From Diacronema lutheri (lineage: Eukaryota; Haptophyta; Pavlovophyceae; Pavlovales; Pavlovaceae): a DNA stretch of 60,768 bases. Below the pieces are notes generated by a model. That model searched no databases and was not told the origin of the DNA. It was given only the letters and a program-made list of their open reading frames with translations. Positions 1 through 11,019 of this stretch are shown here, piece after piece (within the stretch, counting starts at the first letter, position 1; every line of letters starts with the position of its first letter). The position numbers and the translations under genes were made by a program. The DNA lies in assembly GCA_019448385.1 (NCBI GenBank), contig JAGTXO010000090.1:1-60768 (forward strand), read 5' to 3'.

Positions 1-13
1 TTGCGCCGCGCAG

Positions 14-1941
14 CCGGATAAGGCGGCGATGGGCGCGTCGCTGCTCGCGCGCCTCGCGATACTCTACACGCACGTCACCGGCGAGCCGCCGCCGTACGCG
101 CTCTGCCCCCGGCGCGGGAGCATGCAGCAGCGCTTTGTCGACCTGTCCGCGCAGGACCTGTACCTCCTGCTCGACGAGGACGACACGGCCTTCGTCCGCG
201 ATTGGGTGCGCGAGCTGTCGACGGGCGACGGCGTGCCGCACGACGAGCCGCGCAACGCGACCAGCGACCCGCGTGTCAGGAACATGATCTTCAGCCACTT
301 CGTCAGCCTCGACGAGCGGGCGATGCGGTGGACGGGCGAGCAGCTGCCCGGCAGCGACGTGACGGCGGAGCAGCGGCCCACGTATGTCGACACCGCCGTC
401 CCACCCGCGACCGCGTCCGCCGGACCGCAGCCGGCGGTGTACATGCGCCACAACGGCCACGCCTGGCAGGTGGTCGTGCCGGTGTTCAAGCCGCCGCCGC
501 CCGGCGGCAGCAAGTCCTTCCTCGACGATTGGCGCGATCCCAACGGCACGTTCGACGAGGCGACGCCCGAGCAGCTGGCCGAGGCGATCGAGGTGCACGG
601 CCTCAAGACGGCCACGGTGGACCCCGGCTCCGACGGCTTCGTGACGTACGCGCCGAACGGCCACGGGCTCGAGCCCACCTCGGTTCGCCTCACGCAGCGC
701 GAGCGCGCCGCGCGCGCGGGGCACGCGCGCGAGCGCAGCAAGCTCGAAGGCGCGCGGCAACGGCCGCTCGTCGAGCCGGGCGCGCGCGCCGGCCCGTCGG
801 GGCCGGGCGGCGCGCGGCCGCGCGCGCCGCGTGCTCCGCCGACGGCGGCCGCGCTCGAGGCGGAGCTCGGCGCGGCGCACGGCGGGCGCACCGCGCTCGG
901 CGCGAACGACCAGGCCGCCTACGCGCGCGCGCACGAGCGCGTGCGACGGGCTACGCTGCCCGTGTATGGCGCGCGCGCGCGGCTGCGCGCGCGCAAGCGG
1001 CGCGGCGGCGCGGGCCGGCGCGAGTGCGCGCGCGCGGCGGCGCGGATCGTGCGCGCGCACGCGACCGACCGGGGGCTGCGGCCAGACCAGCTGCTCGTGC
1101 TCTTCGGCGATTGGCTCCACCGGTCGCGCGGCGGCGGCTGCGTGCGCGGCAAGGCGCCGGCGCTCGGCGTCGGCGTGCTGTGCGCGCTGCGCCGGCGCGG
1201 CGTCGCGGCGACGCTCGTGCCCGAGCCGCTCAGCTCCAAGTGCTGTTCGCAGCTGCGCGAGGTGCGGGGCGCGCCCGCTGCGAGCGCGGCGCCGGCCGCC
1301 GACGCCGGCGCAGGCGCTCCCGCCGACGACGGCGCGCCGACGACGGCGGACGAGGCGGCGGGGCAGCCGCCGCCGCTGCAGCGATGCGGAGGCACGCTGC
1401 ACCCGTACGCGCGCAGCTCGCCGAGCGGCCGCGGCGCGTGGCGGGCGACGCGGTGCGACGCGTGCGGCATCATCTACCACCGCGACTGGACGGCGGCGCG
1501 CTGCATCTACCACGATGTGCTCGACATGGTCGCCGACCACCTCGGCAGGCATGAGCGCATCACGTCCGAGCCCGGCCGCTTCAAGCGCGTCAAGGCCTTT
1601 TGGCAGCGCGCCCTCGGTCGCGAGAGAGAGCACGACGAGGGCGTGCTGCAGGTGGACGAAGAAGACGAGGCGGGCGGCGGCGGCGGCGGCGGCGGCGGCG
1701 GTTCCGGCGGCGGCGGTGGCGGCGGAGGTGCCGGCAGCCGCGGCGGCGGCGGCGGCGCCGGCGGCGGCGCCGGCGGCGGCGCCAGCGGCAGCGGCGTTGG
1801 CGTCCTCGGCGGCGGCCGCGGCGGCGGCCGCGGCGGCGGACGCGGCGGCGGACGCAGCGGCGGCCGCGGCCGCGGCCGCGGCCGCGGCCGAGGCAACGGT
1901 GCTGGTGCTGCCGGCGCCGCCGACGGTGCCGCTGCCGCACA

Positions 1942-1977
<36 letters not shown>

Positions 1978-2383
1978 TGCCGCTGCCGGCACCGGCACGA
2001 CCGGCGGCAACGCGCGAGGTTCGCTCGCGTCCGCACGCGACGCGGCGCCGGAGGCGAAGCGCCAGCGTCGCGTCAGCACGGCAGCCGCGAACGGCGCAGC
2101 CCCTCGCCGGTCGGCGGCGACCTTGCGGCGGGGCGGCTCGGCCAGCCCGAGCACGCGCGCCACGCCCCCGGGCCCGAAGCGGGCACGGGCGAGCCGCAGT
2201 GGCGCACAGGACGCGGCCGCCGCCGTGCGCGCGCGCGCGCACGCGGCGCCGCGCGTGGCGGCGCCGCGCGGCGGCGCAGCCGGTGGCGCGACGAAGCGCG
2301 CCTGCCACACCCTGCTGAGAACAACGCTTCATGGCGATCTTCAGCCTCAGCACGAGCCGCTTGCGGCTTCGCACGCCCCGTAG
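14..2383 (+). CDS. Fanzor (TnpB-like RNA-guided nuclease), 5' part outside window
   Basis: The C-terminal RuvC half of a Fanzor/TnpB (OrfB_IS605 superfamily) protein. The family is known to cut DNA guided by an RNA made from the element. Counting from the ATG at 29, the RuvC triad is visible: D198 in 'ATVDPGSDGF', E399 in 'VPEPLSSKCC', and D486 in 'YHRDWTAAR'. A zinc-ribbon lies between the last two (KCC, RCGG, CDACG). A Gly-rich tail (about residues 548-665) is followed by basic clusters such as 'KRQRR' and 'GPKRARASRS', which fit a nuclear localisation signal. The frame stays open to the left edge. An AG at 12-13 may be a splice acceptor starting this exon at 14 in phase 0, because the homologous giant protein has over 150 residues before this point. 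Compared with that protein's Fanzor domain this is a clearly different lineage. The stop is TAG at 2381. Confidence 0.8.
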
Positions 2384-2400
2384 GGGTCGTGTATACAACC

Positions 2401-4363
2401 GACAGTTGCACTTTTTTTTGACGAGGGTGAGGGCACGGCGCGCGCGCGGACGCAGCCTGCGCGCGCCACCAATCGCGCGGCGCGCGCTCGCGAGCAGCTC
2501 GACGGCCAGCCCGAGCAGCGCGAGCGCAAGACAGCCCGCAGCCATCTTTGGCGCAGTGTCGAGGACAGCGGATGGCGCGAAGAGGACGACACACTCCGCG
2601 GGCGGGAGCGCGTTGCCGTCGGCAGCGGTGCGCGGCGCGAGGACAAGGCTGGCGAAGCCCTGCATGTACATCGAGACGCCCGGCCCGGAGCAGAAGGGGC
2701 GCGGGCGCGCCGCGAGCCAAGTCGTCGTCGCCGCCGTCGCCGCCGTCCGTGGCGCGGCGTCGGCGGCGTCGGACGGCGGCGACGGCGGCGTGCCCTGGGC
2801 CTCGCGGCGTGGCGGCAGCAGCAGCAGCGATGGCGGCGGCGGTGGTGACGACGGCATGGGCGGCGGCGGCACGCAGCGCAGATGGCAGTTACTGCGCGGC
2901 ACCGTTGGGCAATGGTCTGAGCCGTTCACACGCGCGCCCGTCGACGAGTCGATGCATGCAACCGTTGCGTCAGTTGCGCAGCCGAGGGCAGACGGGTCGA
3001 CGCATAGCATCCAGCAGCGCACACCGACGGTTCCCGAGCCCGTCACGCACTCGTCACCGCCGCCCGCCACCGCCGTCAGCTGCCGGCGCGACGCGGACGC
3101 GAAGGCGCGGCCGGGCGGCAGCGCGCCGCCCGTCGAGCAGGCGGCCGGCGCGGCCGGCGCCTCGCCGCTCGCAGCGCGCGCGCGCGCCGCGCGGGCCGTG
3201 AGCGGCGCCGCAGCGATGGCGGCCGCCTCAGCCTCGCGATGCGCTTGGAAGGTGAGGCCTGAGGGGAGCAACGCGTCTGATGGCGGCAGCAGCATGCGCC
3301 CGTGCCACGCGCGCGCGACGCGCACGCCGCCGCCGCCACCGTCGCCGCCGCCACCGTCGCCGCCGCTCCCGACGAGCAGCGCGTGCGGCGCGGGCCGGAA
3401 GGGCGCGGCGCCGGCGCGTCGCTCAAGCCAGCGCGCCGCGCCCTCGCCCGCGAGCACGATCACCTCCGAGCGCGGCGGCTCGGCGGCGTGGAGGGGCGTG
3501 GACTGTGCCGCGCGCACAAGGCGCCCATCCCGCAGTCGGATGTAGAGGCCCGCGCCGCGCGGCGCCAGGTCGGCCGGCGCCTGCCGTGCGGCGCCGGTCG
3601 CGCCGCGTAGCCCGTCTGCGAGCTCGGCGCCATGGGAGGAGCGCCCCGCCTCCTCCCCAGCGGACCCCCCCAGGAGCCCGTCTGCGAGCTCGACGTAGAA
3701 TCCGGCGGTCATGACGGCGAACAGGCCGCCGTCCGTGTGCAACGGCATTGTCCATTCGCCCTCGTCCAACGCGCCGGCGCCGCCACCGTCGACGCGCTGC
3801 GCGTCCGCCGCGCCGCGCGCGGGGGCGCCGGCCGGCCGGCCGCGCCCAACGGGGTAGAGGTGGAAGTGCTCGAGCTGCTCGCCAGCGTGAACGAGCGCGC
3901 GAAGCCCAGCGTACTCGCCACCGCCCACGCGGCGCATCCGCGCCGCGCCGCCAGGCGCGCGGCCGCCGCCCGTGTCGGCGTCGGCGTCGGCGTCGGCGTC
4001 GAGCGCTGCGACGACCGCATCGGTCGCGCGGCCGAGCGCGCGGCGGAGCGGCTCGAGAGCGCGGGCGCAAGCGACCATGTCGAGCTGGGACGCCACGCCG
4101 CCGAGCACGCGCGCGGCGACGGTGCGGCGGAATTCGCCGGCGCGCAGGCGCCCGCCCGAGCAGCTCGCGAGCTGGGCAAACGCGCCGGCCGACGCGTGGC
4201 CGAGCGACGGCACGTCGGTGACGACGGCGGCGCCCACCTCGACGAGCGCGACGCGGAGCTGGGCGAGCGCCGCGCGCTTGCCCGCGACCAGGTCGCCGAG
4301 CGCCACTTCGGGCAGGGCGACGTCCGGAACGGAGAGCGCCGCGAGCAGGGCGATGGCCGCCAT
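2401..4363 (-). CDS. 2OG-Fe(II) oxygenase-like region joined to CTR copper-transporter segment; 3' end unresolved
   Basis: An ATG at 4363 opens a minus-strand frame with no stop through 2401, which continues open antisense to the Fanzor ORF. The N-terminus resembles the DIOX_N region. H209-T-D211 in 'MPLHTDGGLFAVM' plus a later His (H327, 'RPAPHALLV') fits the Fe-binding H-x-D...H pattern of 2-oxoglutarate oxygenases. After an Ala/Pro-rich stretch, 'CSGPGVSMYMQGF' (C558 to F570), then 'ECVVLF' and a membrane segment 'MAAGCLALALLGLAVELL', match algal CTR-type copper transporters (Met motif, TM1/TM2 region). The last CTR helix is not found before the Fanzor tail begins near 2400. The gene therefore looks interrupted there, or continues in an exon left of the window. 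The oxygenase call is weaker than the CTR call, and a missed intron could mean two genes. Confidence 0.5.
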
Positions 4364-4559
4364 GCGCAACTTCCTGCCGACCCGAACTCGCGAGTCGTGA
4401 CCTTCTCGCTAGGAGGTGGACCGGGCTGGGCAGTGGGCTCGGACCCGGCGGCTGCCGTGCACGGCCCGCCGGCACGCCCTCCGTGTGTGCGCGAGCTGGC
4501 CAATGATCGCGAATCGGCGAGCGCCCGGCGCTTGTCCCGCGGTGCTCGTCGCTGTGGAG
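4364..4559. other. Spacer upstream of the CTR/oxygenase gene
   Basis: No coding signal. An in-frame minus-strand stop at 4409-4411 lies upstream of the chosen ATG at 4363, which limits where that gene can start without an intron. Any promoter for the minus-strand gene should lie here, but I see no recognisable element. Confidence 0.4.
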
Positions 4560-4795
4560 GACGCGGTCTGTGCGCATGAGCGTATGCCGCGCTTTTCGTG
4601 CGCGCGCCACGCCTGGTGACGCTGCGCTCGCGTGCGCTCGCCACAGGGGCGCTGTGACCGGCATCCGCTCGGTTGCGATTGGCGTGTCGAAGCAAATGAT
4701 GCTGTGCGCGACAGCGGCGAGGGCTGGGTGCATCCGCTCGATGGCGTGGCTGCGCGAGCACAACTGCGAGTGGGGCTGTCGCTCGTGCTACTCTC
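4560..4795 (+). pseudogene. F-box/ankyrin gene fragment (N-terminal part)
   Basis: A decayed copy of the N-terminal region of the F-box/ankyrin family found elsewhere in the window. Recognisable pieces, spread over different frames, are the F-box tail ('VCRAFRA' for the family's 'SCRAFAH') and 'ATAARAGCIRSMAWLREHN' for the conserved 'ALAARAGCVG..WLRERG' linker before the first repeat. The fragment ends soon after one repeat start. It has no start, no intact F-box and no repeat array. Confidence 0.6.
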
Positions 4796-5237
4796 CCCTC
4801 AGCTGAGAGAAGCCATCTGGAGGTACTACAATAGGCATTGACTCGCGGCCGCTCACATGTCGACCCAGCCCCTTCGGGCCCTTCGCCCCCGCCCCAATCC
4901 TGTGTCCGTTGTGGACAGCCGCAGAAGGGCTTCCACGCCGCGCTCGCACGCCGGCGGCGTGGCGCGGCGCGCAACAACCAGCGCCGTCATCGGGTTGCGC
5001 TCGAGCCCGTGAATGCCAGCCGGCTGCCGCAGCGCGACGGAAAGCGGGCGGCAAAAGGAGGGGGGGCAGGGGGGGGCAGGGGGGGGGGGGCAGCACGACA
5101 CAAAGCGGAGGAAAGAAAAACGCAGAGTTCAGCGTACAACAAAGCCGCTCGCAGCTGCAGCTGTGCGCTCGCGCCCGCTGCAGCACCTCGAGGTGTGGCC
5201 ACCCTTGGCTGCAAAGGAGCGAGCACGTGCCGCTGCT
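4796..5237. other. Decayed repeat tail with poly-G tract
   Basis: The left part, with a poly-G run around 5055-5091, has no gene. From about 5125 to 5237, minus-strand traces of the 81-bp ankyrin unit continue beyond the second stop of the neighbouring pseudogene, but the frame is lost. Confidence 0.5.
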
Positions 5238-6383
5238 TCACTCGCAGCCATGCTCTCGTGCCCACTGCAGCACCTCAAGGTGCCCACCCTCAGCTGCAGC
5301 AAAGCACGTGTCGCTGTTCCACTCGCAGCCGTGCTCTCGCGCCCACTGCAGCACCGCAAGGTGGCCGCCCCTAGCTGCAGCGGAGCACGTGCGGCCGTCC
5401 CACTCGCAGCCGTGCTCTCGCGCCCACTGCAGCACCTCCAGGTGGCCACCCGCAGCTGCAGCGGAGCACGTGCCGCTATTCCACTCGCAGCCGTGCTCTC
5501 GCGCCCACTGCAGCATCTCGAGGTGACCACCCGCAGCTGCAGCGGAGCACGTGCCGCTGTCCCATTTGCAGCCGTGCTCGCGTGCTCACTGCAGCACCTC
5601 GAAGTGGCCACCCTCAGCTGCAGCGTAGCACGTGTAGCTGTTCCACTCGCAGCCGTGCTCGCGCGCCCACTGCAGCACCTGCAGGTGGCCACCCCTAGCT
5701 GCAGTGGAGCACGTGCGCCTGTCCCACTCGCAACCGTGCTCTCGCGCCCACTGCAGCACCTCCAGGTGGCCACCCCTAGCTGCAGCGGAGCATGTGCCGC
5801 TGTCCCACTTGCAGCCGTGCTCTCGTGCCCACTGCAGCACCACCAGGTGCCCACTCAAAGCTGCAGCGGAGCATGTGTAGCTGTCCCACTCGCAGCCACG
5901 CCCGCGCGCCCACTGCAGCATCTCGAGGTGGCCACCCCCAGCTGCAGCGGAGCACGTGCGGCCGTTCCACTCGCACCCACGCTCGCGCAGCAACGCCATC
6001 AAGCCGACGCACCCAGCCCTCGCCGCCAGCGCGCACAGCTCGATCTGCTCCCACACGGGAAACGCGGCCGAGCGGAAGCCGGGCAGCGCCCACGCCCACG
6101 CGGCAAGCGCGCGCGAGCGCAGCATCGCCGAGCGCGGCGTGCGTGTCGGCGCGGGAAGTAAGTGCGCAAAGGCGCGGCACGACGCGCGCACGCACAGCGC
6201 GTCCTCCGGCGCGATGAGCGCGCCGACGCGCGCGAGCACGTCGGCGGGCAGCCGCGTGACCATGTCCGCGCGCTCGGCACTCGCGCGCGCCGTCGCGCGC
6301 CTCGTGAGGTCAGCGAGCGCGCTTTCAGCAAGCGGGGCTGTGGATTCCCGGGGGAGCGACCGTCGATAATAATACGCGTCCAA
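5238..6383 (-). pseudogene. F-box/ankyrin-repeat gene with two Trp-to-stop changes
   Basis: A minus-strand member of the F-box/ankyrin family. The likely start is the ATG at 6263, before 'VTRLPADVLARVGALI', though the frame is open up to an ATG at 6383. The F-box is followed by about nine 27-residue units of the type 'GGHLEVLQWAREHGCEWD'. The family Trp in 'VLQWAR' is TGA at 5586-5588, cutting the protein to 265 residues from 6383. The same frame then continues intact for four more units to a second TGA at 5238, again at a conserved Trp codon (after 'HGCE'). Both changes are single-base TGG to TGA, so this is a recent pseudogene unless TGA is read through. It lacks the family's usual C-terminus 'ADWVQAQLALQ'. 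Confidence 0.75.
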
Positions 6384-6781
6384 CCCGGACAGCCTTCCGG
6401 ACTACATGGGGGACTGAAACGGCCGCCCACCCGCCCTTCCAATTTCGCCCTGTCTTTTCTTGTGTTCCGCCTTGCGCGAAGGGGCCCTCCTCCTGGTCGA
6501 GAGAAGTGTGCGAGAGCCGCCCGCCGCCCCCGACTCCCGCTTCGCAGCGAGCGAGCCGAGCGCGCACGAGCCGGCGCAGCGCTTGCCTTCGGACCCTCCG
6601 GATCGCGCCCCGCTCCGCCTCCTCGCCGCTCGCCCCGAGCGGCAGAGCCGGCGGCACCCGGCCCCGAGGCCTGCCAGGCGCTTTCGCTCGCCGCCGCGCA
6701 CGTTCGGGCCAAGGCTCGGCGCGCCGCGCTCGCGTCGCGTTCGCGAGGCGCCGACCGACTGCGTAACACACGCTCGAAGTC

Positions 6782-7410
6782 ATGCTCAAGCTTGCCTCCA
6801 AGCGCCCGCTCGACTGGGGCAGCGCCTACTCGCCCGCCGACGCGCACGGCGTACCGTTCGGCGGATGCTCACCGCACCGCACCGGCGGGAACATGGCGGA
6901 CGCCGCCGCGGGGGGCGCGTACGCGCACCTCGCCGCGTCTTCGCCCTTTGCCAATGCCGCCGCCGGCGCCGGCGCGCATTCCGCCGATGATTTTGCTGCC
7001 GCCGCCGCTGCCGCGCCCTCGCAGCAGCAGCCGCAGCAGCATGGGGCCGACGGTGCGATGGACGACGCGGGCACGCCGTCCGCCAGCCCGGCGCGCTCCG
7101 CGGGCGGCTGCGCCGCGCTTCACCACCACGACGCCTCCGCCAGCGCCGCCGCCAGCGGCCTCGCCGCCACGGCCAAGCGCCTCCGTTTAAACTGCGCTGG
7201 TGGATTTTTGCCCTCGTCGGCGCCTCCACTCTTCGGCCTCCCGCCAAGCACTCCCGCGCACCACGCGGCCGGTGGCGCGAACGGCGGGAACGGCGGCGCG
7301 AGCGGCGGGGGCGCGGCTGGCTGTGCAACGTCCCTCTTTGGTTTTGATTTCGGCGCGGCAGTTGCGCACGCGCAGGCGGCGGGCGGCGCGCAGGCGGCGG
7401 CCGCTGCCGC

Positions 7411-7452
<42 letters not shown>

Positions 7453-8869
7453 CGCGGCGGCCGCCGCCGCGCACGCCGCGCGCAAGCGCTTCCGACGGCC
7501 GGACCTTTTCGGACATTCCGACACGCCCGGCACCGATTCCGACGCGGCGCGCGGCGGACTGTCCGGTAGCGGCGGCCACGCGGCGAGTGGCGCGCAGCAG
7601 CCGCAGCCATCGTGGCTCTTCTTTCCACCGACGGCCTCCTCCGAATCCGCCGCGGCCGCAGCCGCCGCACTCGCAGCCGTTACGGCTCGCACGCCCGGCG
7701 GCCGGCTCGGCGGTGGCGGTGGTGGCGGTGGCGGTGGCGGTGGCGGTAGCGGCGGCGGCGGCGGCGGCAGCGGCGTGCGCTCAAGCTACTCGCTGCCAGA
7801 GGTGCGCGGCGTGGCGCTGCGCGGCGCTGGCTGCGCGGCGTGTGCGGGCTGGCGGCCACGGCCGTGCAGCCGCGCCGCCGCGCCATCAACTCACAGACCC
7901 CCCCCCCCCCCTTCTTCCCCCCCCCCCCCCCTCCCCCTTTCCCCTCCCCTTCCCCTCCCCTTCCCCCCCCCCCCCCCCCCCCTCTCCCCCCTCTCCGCCC
8001 CCGCAGGTGCGTGCGATTGTGGGCAAGGCCGTCGACCTGCGCGAGCTGCAGCTGCGCGCAGAATACGAGCGGCTGTTACAGCTGCGCCTGCAGGGTGAGG
8101 CGCTGCGCGGGGCTGCGCGGCTGCAGGGCTGCAGGGCGGTGGGCTGCGGGGGGCGGGGCGGTGGGGTGGGGTGGGGATGGGCTGGGCTGGGCTGGGCTGG
8201 GCTGGGCTGGGCTGGGCTGGGCTGGGCTGGGCTGGGCTGGGCTGGGCTGGGCTGGGCTGGGCTGGGCTGGGCTGGGCTGGGCTGGGGCGGGGCGGTGCGG
8301 TGGGATGGGAGAGGACGCGGTCCTATTCGTGTAGCCGTGGTTGGTCTGACTCAGGTGGCGGGTGTGCGGGTGGCGGGTGCGGCGAGTGCGGCGAGTGCGC
8401 TGTTTTGCGATCCATGGCGGGGCAGCAGTCCCCCTTTCTCCCCCTTCACCTCTGCCCCTGCTCTTCGAATGCGCTCACCCCACACGCGCACACACACACA
8501 CGCACCTTCCCCTCTCTTCCATTCCCCTCCCCTCCCCTCCCCTCCCTTCCCTCTCGCAGAGCAATTTGAATCCTTCTCGCGCTACCACGAGGAATACGTT
8601 TCGCGCCAACTGCGCCAAAGGTGGCGCGCACCCGCCACGCCACGCCCCCGCCCCCCGCCCCCCGCCCCCCGCCCCCCGCCCCCTGCCGTGCGCCACCCCC
8701 GCCTTGCGCGTGCGCGTGCGCCGCGCCTTCTGCCCGCCCGCTCCGCGCACTCGGCCCACTGCCCGCCCGCTCCGCGCGCGCCTCGCGCCCCGTCGCCGAC
8801 TCGCCCGTCGCCCGCGCCGTCCGCCCGCGCGGCCTGTGCACGCGCAGCGAGTTCAGTTACATGTCGTAA
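6782..8869 (+). CDS. Akirin family nuclear protein
   Basis: Akirins are small nuclear adaptors that link transcription factors to chromatin remodellers. Four exons are inferred: 6782-7801, 8007-8094, 8560-8620 and 8848-8869, all with GT-AG introns and consistent phases (0, 1, 2), giving 396 residues. The C-terminal exons reconstruct the akirin signature: 'LRAEYERLLQLRLQ' joins 'EQFESFSRYHEEYVSRQL', matching the family's 'EYD..L..KLAEQYD.FVKF..DQI'. The last exon ends 'SEFSYMS', like the animal 'SYVS' terminus. The first exon is long and disordered, with poly-Ala, poly-Gln (about 7411-7450) and poly-Gly, plus NLS-like 'AKRLRL' and 'RKRFRRPD'. Animal akirins are near 200 residues, so this N-terminus is expanded. 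Introns 1 and 2 hold C-tracts and a GGGCT pentamer satellite. Confidence 0.85.
8163..8290. repeat. Pentamer satellite (GGGCT)n in akirin intron 2
   Basis: About 23 uninterrupted copies of a 5-bp unit, degenerating into GGGGC at the right end. It lies wholly within the akirin intron 8095-8559. Confidence 0.9.
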
Positions 8870-9244
8870 CGGCCGTCCAGCCCAATGTGGCGTTTCGCCG
8901 GGGCATGCCGGCGAATTGACACGCTCGGACGCCCACGCGGACGACCACGAGGGGGGACGACAGCCCTCTTCAGTCTCCAGTGCTCGGGGCGCCGGCGCAT
9001 GGCGGCTGCGGGCGCGTGCACGCCCGCGCTGCGCCTCGACGCGGCGCCGAGCATGTTGCTGCGCTGCTCATGTTCACGGACCAGTGTGCACAGGGCACTG
9101 GCAGGCGCAGACTCGTCTTGCTAGCAAAATATGTGCCGTGAGGGGCTGCTGTGCCTGTCTTCGTATGTCTTTTAACAGCTTTTAACAGCTTCGATGACCC
9201 TTAAGCCGCAGCTCCTATAGAACGTGCCGGCAGTAGGCACGGTC
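8870..9244. other. Intergenic region between akirin and transporter genes
   Basis: No ORF with family features. The segment 9120-9220 is AT-richer than its surroundings and contains a short direct repeat 'cttttaacag' (9168 and 9179). It should hold the akirin 3' UTR and the transporter promoter; no motif is identifiable. Confidence 0.4.
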
Positions 9245-10601
9245 ATGGGAAAGCACGCCGACGGGCGAGTGGCTCGGTGGCGGACGCGGCTCCAGGCGGC
9301 GGGCGAATGGCTGGACGCCAACCCAAAGCACAAGATGGCATACGTGCGCTGCTGCTCGTCACGCCACACGCGCGCGCGCGCCGGCGAAGGCCTGTCTTGC
9401 CCAAGCGCGCGCACCCTCGACGACTGTGGCGCGCCACGCGGCGCCGAATCCCGCGCCGCGCATCGTGCGCATCCGCCGAGCAATTGATTTCAGCTAACAT
9501 GCGCCCGCGCTCGCGCTGGTCTGCGTAGATTGTCGTCGTGTACGCGCCCTTCATCGTCTTCCTCACTCTGCTCAAGGAGGCGCCGACCATCGTGCTCGCG
9601 CGCAAGTCCTTCTTCCTCTCCGTGCGGCGCGCGGGCCGCGTCAGGGATGGGCAGGAAAAGAAGGGTGGGAGGACCTCTCTTTGAAGGGCGCGAAATCTGT
9701 CGGACGGGCGGCGCAGGCGCTCCTTTCGCGCGCTCGCATGCCTACGCGCACCGCGCGCAGCCGCGTCGCCCGCGCGCACCGTTCTCCCGGCGAGGCGCTG
9801 AAGCCTACGCCGCGCCGCGTGTCGAACCGCGGCGGCGCCGCCTTGGCCCGCGCGCGTCCACGCAGGTGGTCTTTGTGAGCCTGCGCGACACCACGGGCTG
9901 GCTCGTCAATCTCTTCACTTTCTTCTGGTATGGCGTCCTGGGGTCGGATGTGCGGCTGGGGTCGAGCGCGCGCGCCCGTGCGCGAGCAATTGGCCAGCAC
10001 TCGAACCCACATTCAGCCTCTTCGCCGCTGCTGCTGTCGTCGTGCCGCGCTTGCACGCGCACGCGCCACCCCATGCGCTTCGCAGGTACGTGCAGATGAA
10101 CTTGATTGCGCGGCTGCGCGGAGAGGGTGACTTTGAAACGGCCGGCCAGGTCGTGCATTACGGCACCGTCGCAACATTCATCGGCGGCATTGTGGTCGCC
10201 GCCATCTTTGCAGGCGTGGCGCGGCAGCTTCTCAGTGTCATCTCGTTCAGCTACGCCGAGCCTGTCCTCGACCTCGGGCTGAGCGCCCTCTACGCGTGGG
10301 CGGCCGGCCTGCCCGCCGTCGTGCTGCAGGCGCCGGTGACGGGGGCATTGCTCGGCATGCACCAGTTTGTGCGCCTCGCGCTGCTTGCGACATTATGGTA
10401 CGGGGCGGGCCGAGATGGCAGAGGAGGGCAATGGGCAATATCCTTTTTGCCCTCTTTGCCATCCCCTCGCTGCCGCCTGCCGACAACCCTGCCCCCTGCC
10501 CCCCCCCCCCCCCTCTTCCCTTTTAACGTCGTTGCTCAGGTCCATTGTGGTAGCCGTGCTCTCGCTGGTGATGGTCACCGTCCAGGTGACAGGCTCCCCG
10601 C

Positions 10602-10652
<51 letters not shown>

Positions 10653-10977
10653 CCGGCCCCTTACCCCAACCACCCCCCCCCCCCCCCCCCCCCCCACCTA
10701 AAACCAAAAAAAATCCATCCTCCATTTTCTCGTGCCTTCCGACAGCGCCGCGCTGGCCCCGAGCAGACGCACCTCCCCGCTCCCCCTCCGCCATGCCCCT
10801 TTCCACCCGCCCCGCTCCCAGGTGCCGTGCGACGACAAGCCGGCCATCGTGCCCGAGACCTACCTCTGCCCCGGCTCAAAGCGCTTCCTCCTCGACGTGT
10901 CGATTGTGGCCGCTGTCATCGTCTGGCTCACTGCGGCGCACCTTGTTGCCATGCAGTACAAGGTGTTTGGCGGCAAG

Positions 10978-11019
<42 letters not shown>

